A stretch of 7,924 nucleotides of DNA from an uncultured Lachnospiraceae bacterium (lineage in GTDB: Bacteria; Bacillota_A; Clostridia; Lachnospirales; Lachnospiraceae). Positions 5,869 through 7,924 of this stretch are shown here, in pieces. The notes below the pieces were generated by a model, which was not told the DNA's origin, searched no databases, and worked only from the letters and a program-made list of their open reading frames with translations. Both the position numbers and the translations under genes were made by a program. The stretch lies in NCBI GenBank assembly GCA_910587905.1, contig CAJUOF010000230.1, positions 1 to 7,924 on the forward strand, read 5' to 3'. Positions within the stretch are counted from its first letter, which is position 1. Every line of letters begins with the position of its first letter.

Positions 5869-6843
5869 TCACTGAGCCAGCATCCTGCTGATCGCATATT
5901 CTTCCTCGTCAATATCCTTATGCATCTGAAGGGCCTCCTGCATGTCGAAATCCACGAATTCGCCGCCCTTCCAGCCGACCACCCGGTTGGTCTTCCCGGC
6001 CGCCAGAAGCTCCACCGCCTTGGCTCCCATGATGGAGGCGTAGACCCGGTCCTTGCAGGTGGGCATGCCGCCCCGCTGCATGTAACCGAGAATGGAGGCC
6101 CTGGTCTCGATACCCGTGGCCGCCTCGATCCGCTTGGCCATGCTGGTGGAATGGCCGATACCCTCGGCGTTGATGACGATATGGTGCTTCTTCCCCCGCT
6201 TCCGGTGCTCGATGATATGATTGATGATGGTCTGCTCGTTGTTGTCGTACCGCTCCGGCAGGAGAATGTCCTCCGCACCGTTGGCAATGCCGCACCAGAG
6301 GGCGATGTAACCGGCGTTGCGCCCCATAACCTCGATGATGCTGCACCGCTCATGGGAGGTGGAGGTGTCCCGGATCTTGTCGATGGCCTCCATGGCCGTG
6401 TTCACCGCCGTGTCAAAGCCGATGGTGTAATCCGTACAGGCGATGTCCAGGTCGATGGTCCCCGGAAGGCCCACCGTGTTGATGCCAAGCTCCGCCAGCT
6501 TCCCGGCGCCCCGGTAGGAACCATCCCCGCCGATGACCACCAGGCCCTCGATCCCGTGCTTCCTGCAGATCTCGGCGCCCAGGGCCTGGCCCTCTTCCGT
6601 GCGAAATTCTTCACAGCGAGCCGTATAGAGGATCGTCCCTCCCCGCTGAATGATCTCCGAGACGCTTCTGCCGTTCATGTCCACGATCTCTTCATTCAGA
6701 AGACCTGCGTAGCCCCTCTGGATTCCCTTCACCTTCATACCCTTGGCGATCGCAGTCCGGACCACTGCACGGATCGCCGCATTCATGCCGGGCGCATCTC
6801 CGCCGCTGGTCAGTACGCCGATGGTGCTCACTGTCTTAGCCAT
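5869..6843 (-). CDS. pfkA: ATP-dependent 6-phosphofructokinase
   Basis: A 324-residue glycolytic enzyme phosphorylating fructose 6-phosphate, with the usual bacterial PfkA length. Motifs: TSGGDAPGMNAAIR at 12-25, IGGDGSYRGA at 104-113, LPGTID with catalytic Asp131, TDYTIGFDTA, SSH-type STSHERCSIIEVMGR with Arg175, and LGYMQRGG at 252-259. Gly108 in GGDG and Gly128 in PGTID mark an ATP rather than PPi enzyme. Two positions differ from the textbook enzyme: TIDLD instead of TIDND (Leu132), and Tyr254 where a His contacting F6P usually lies; I believe both recur in clostridial PfkA. I start at ATG 6843, with GGAGG (6852-6856) 8 nt upstream; the frame also has a TTG at 6858, which would overlap that SD. 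It is probably expressed from the promoter at 6898-6926. Confidence 0.96.
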   Translation of the reverse strand: MAKTVSTIGVLTSGGDAPGMNAAIRAVVRTAIAKGMKVKGIQRGYAGLLNEEIVDMNGRSVSEIIQRGGTILYTARCEEFRTEEGQALGAEICRKHGIEGLVVIGGDGSYRGAGKLAELGINTVGLPGTIDLDIACTDYTIGFDTAVNTAMEAIDKIRDTSTSHERCSIIEVMGRNAGYIALWCGIANGAEDILLPERYDNNEQTIINHIIEHRKRGKKHHIVINAEGIGHSTSMAKRIEAATGIETRASILGYMQRGGMPTCKDRVYASIMGAKAVELLAAGKTNRVVGWKGGEFVDFDMQEALQMHKDIDEEEYAISRMLAQ

Positions 6844-6856
6844 AATTTTTTCCTCC

Positions 6857-6870
6857 AACTGTAATCAGTT
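6857..6870. repeat. Small stem-loop abutting the pfkA ribosome binding site
   Basis: AACTG (6870-6866 on the minus strand), loop ATTA and CAGTT (6861-6857) form a 5-bp hairpin that ends immediately before the GGAGG of pfkA. It is too weak for a terminator, and only a possible influence on initiation can be suggested. Confidence 0.25.
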
Positions 6871-6894
6871 TTTTGTCATAAAATCGAATTATCT

Positions 6895-7924
6895 TTAATT
6901 ATATTGGATTCTTCCCCTGTTTTCAATAGGCTTTTCTACAACTTTTACATTCTCTTTCCCATATTTTAGAGCCAGTTTCCCCAAAAGCCCCTCGTCGGCC
7001 GCCGAAACGCCGGCGGAGATCCCCAGAAACTTTTTTGCCCGTTCCTTCTGCAGAAAAATCCCCACCCGGTCATTCCCGTCGCTGTCCGCAAGGAGTGCGA
7101 GAAGCTCCTTCTCCCCTGCGAAATAGGATGCCTTGTCTGCGAACTGGATCCAGAGAGTCTTGGGAAGGCCGTCGAAGGGAATGACCCGCTCGCAGATGAG
7201 CTTCCCTTTCGCCTCGTCGCCCAGGGACACCCGGCCCCGCACAAAGATCTTGTTGTCCTCCACCAGGATGGCCCGGTTGGCCTCGTAGTCCCTGGGGAAC
7301 ACCAGCACCTCCACGGTCCCCACCATGTCCTCGACGGTGAGAAAGGCCATGAGCTGGTTCTGCTTGGTGGTCTTCACCGTCTTGGCCGTGATCATGCCGC
7401 CCACAACGACCGTCCGCCCGTCGACCACATTCGCCTCTCCGCTCTCGTCGTCCACGTTGAAGTCCGAGGTCACCGCCGTGATGTTCTGCCGCCATTTTTC
7501 CTCATATTTTTCCAGGGGATGGCCGCTCACGTAAATGCCCAACACTTCCTTCTCATAGGCCAGAAGTTCTTCCTTTTCATATTCCCCCACGTCCTGAAAC
7601 ATCGATTCATGGGCCTTTTTCTCCTCCTCGCCCATGAAGTCAAAGAGGCTCATCTGCCCGGCGATGTCCGTCTTCTTCTCCCGATTTTTCCTCTCCAGAA
7701 GCTCCATGGACGCAAGCATCTTCTGCTTTCTGGTGCCGGGAAGGTTGTCCATGGCACCGGATTTGATGAAGTTCTCCAAACTTCGCTTATTGATCTCCTT
7801 GTTCGTCAGCCGATAGATGAAATCCTTGAGGCTGGTGTAAGGGCCGTTCTCCCCCCGGTCTCTCACAATCTCCTCGATCACGTTCTTCCCGATACTCTTG
7901 ATGGCCGAGAGCCCGTAGCGGATC
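6895..7924 (-). CDS. dnaE: DNA polymerase III alpha subunit, C-terminal part (5' end outside window)
   Basis: 342 residues of the replicative polymerase subunit are visible; the frame is open through the right edge, so the start, PHP domain and polymerase core lie beyond it. The visible part opens with IRYGLSAIKSIG, typical of the helix-hairpin-helix region, and continues with the tandem helical segment (YTSLKDFIYRL, KRSLENFIKSGAMDNL). A linker carries QMSLF (7642-7656), a canonical sliding-clamp binding motif, then YEKEELLAYEKEVLGIYVSGHPLEKY, then an OB fold at about residues 170-250 (TVVVGGMIT to GKLICERVIPF). A short C-terminal domain ends in ENRGRIQYN. The order of domains fits DnaE-type rather than PolC-type enzymes, as no exonuclease region is present. 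Confidence 0.93.
   Translation of the reverse strand, partial: IRYGLSAIKSIGKNVIEEIVRDRGENGPYTSLKDFIYRLTNKEINKRSLENFIKSGAMDNLPGTRKQKMLASMELLERKNREKKTDIAGQMSLFDFMGEEEKKAHESMFQDVGEYEKEELLAYEKEVLGIYVSGHPLEKYEEKWRQNITAVTSDFNVDDESGEANVVDGRTVVVGGMITAKTVKTTKQNQLMAFLTVEDMVGTVEVLVFPRDYEANRAILVEDNKIFVRGRVSLGDEAKGKLICERVIPFDGLPKTLWIQFADKASYFAGEKELLALLADSDGNDRVGIFLQKERAKKFLGISAGVSAADEGLLGKLALKYGKENVKVVEKPIENRGRIQYN
6898..6926 (-). promoter_or_regulatory. Promoter of pfkA inside the end of dnaE
   Basis: TTGAAA (6926-6921), a 17-nt spacer and a perfect TATAAT (6903-6898) make a near-ideal sigma-A promoter. The -10 is formed by the last two sense codons of dnaE (TAT AAT), just before its TAA. Transcription would start near 6891, giving a leader of about 48 nt. 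No terminator follows dnaE, so read-through may add to pfkA expression. Confidence 0.7.

Noticed and set aside
5920..6864. Long plus-strand open frame (about 314 codons) opposite pfkA
   Set aside because: It is exactly antisense to a clear pfkA, lacks an SD and recognisable motifs, and is explained by the GC-rich third positions of the real gene. The same holds for long plus-strand frames opposite rel (3452-4189, 4562-5176) and the hydrolase (2787-3455).
1..7924. CRISPR array, tRNA or rRNA genes, transposase, toxin-antitoxin or phage-defence genes
   Set aside because: I looked on both strands and found no spaced repeats, cloverleaf-like segments or such protein motifs.

Overview
The window looks like a fragment of a low-G+C Gram-positive (Clostridia) chromosome, most likely a GC-rich member of the Lachnospiraceae or a close relative. 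This is inferred from strong AGGAGG-type ribosome binding sites, a bifunctional Rel next to a glyoxalase-II-like hydrolase, an ATP-type PfkA with clostridial-looking signatures, a DUF4860-type protein and a PadR/HAAS pair. No database search was possible. All genes except the first are on the minus strand, so read that strand from right to left.

Right part (about 7924 down to 2698): the 3' end of dnaE, pfkA, a (p)ppGpp synthetase/hydrolase (rel) and a metallo-beta-lactamase-fold hydrolase. A near-consensus sigma-A promoter (TTGAAA-N17-TATAAT) lies in the last codons of dnaE and should drive pfkA. No terminator is visible between pfkA, rel and the hydrolase. The hydrolase start overlaps the rel stop as ATGA, and a Rho-independent terminator (2698-2726) closes the unit.

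Middle part (2690 down to 1196): a compact three-gene unit of PadR-family repressor, a HAAS-like/DUF3887-like single-pass membrane protein and a small three-helix membrane protein. It has its own promoter (TTGACA-N17-TATCTT) and a palindrome near the predicted transcription start that could be the PadR operator.

Left part (1200 down to 1): this is the unusual region. Just after the stop of the small membrane gene lies a perfect 17-bp-arm palindrome flanked by an exact 12-bp direct repeat. Next comes a promoter (TTTACA-N17-TAAAAT), then about 230 nt (1088 down to 859) that fold on themselves almost end to end as one imperfect hairpin, then a strong SD and a GTG-started nicotinamidase/isochorismatase-family gene. 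One strand of an internal loop of this hairpin can also pair with the SD region, so the stretch could be an undescribed regulatory leader RNA; a MITE-like insertion is the main alternative. The nicotinamidase gene lacks its last residues: at about 332-335 it runs tail-to-tail into a plus-strand DUF4860-like gene that has also lost its 3' end. This junction is either a real rearrangement or an assembly chimera, so bases 1 to about 333 should not be assumed to neighbour the rest.
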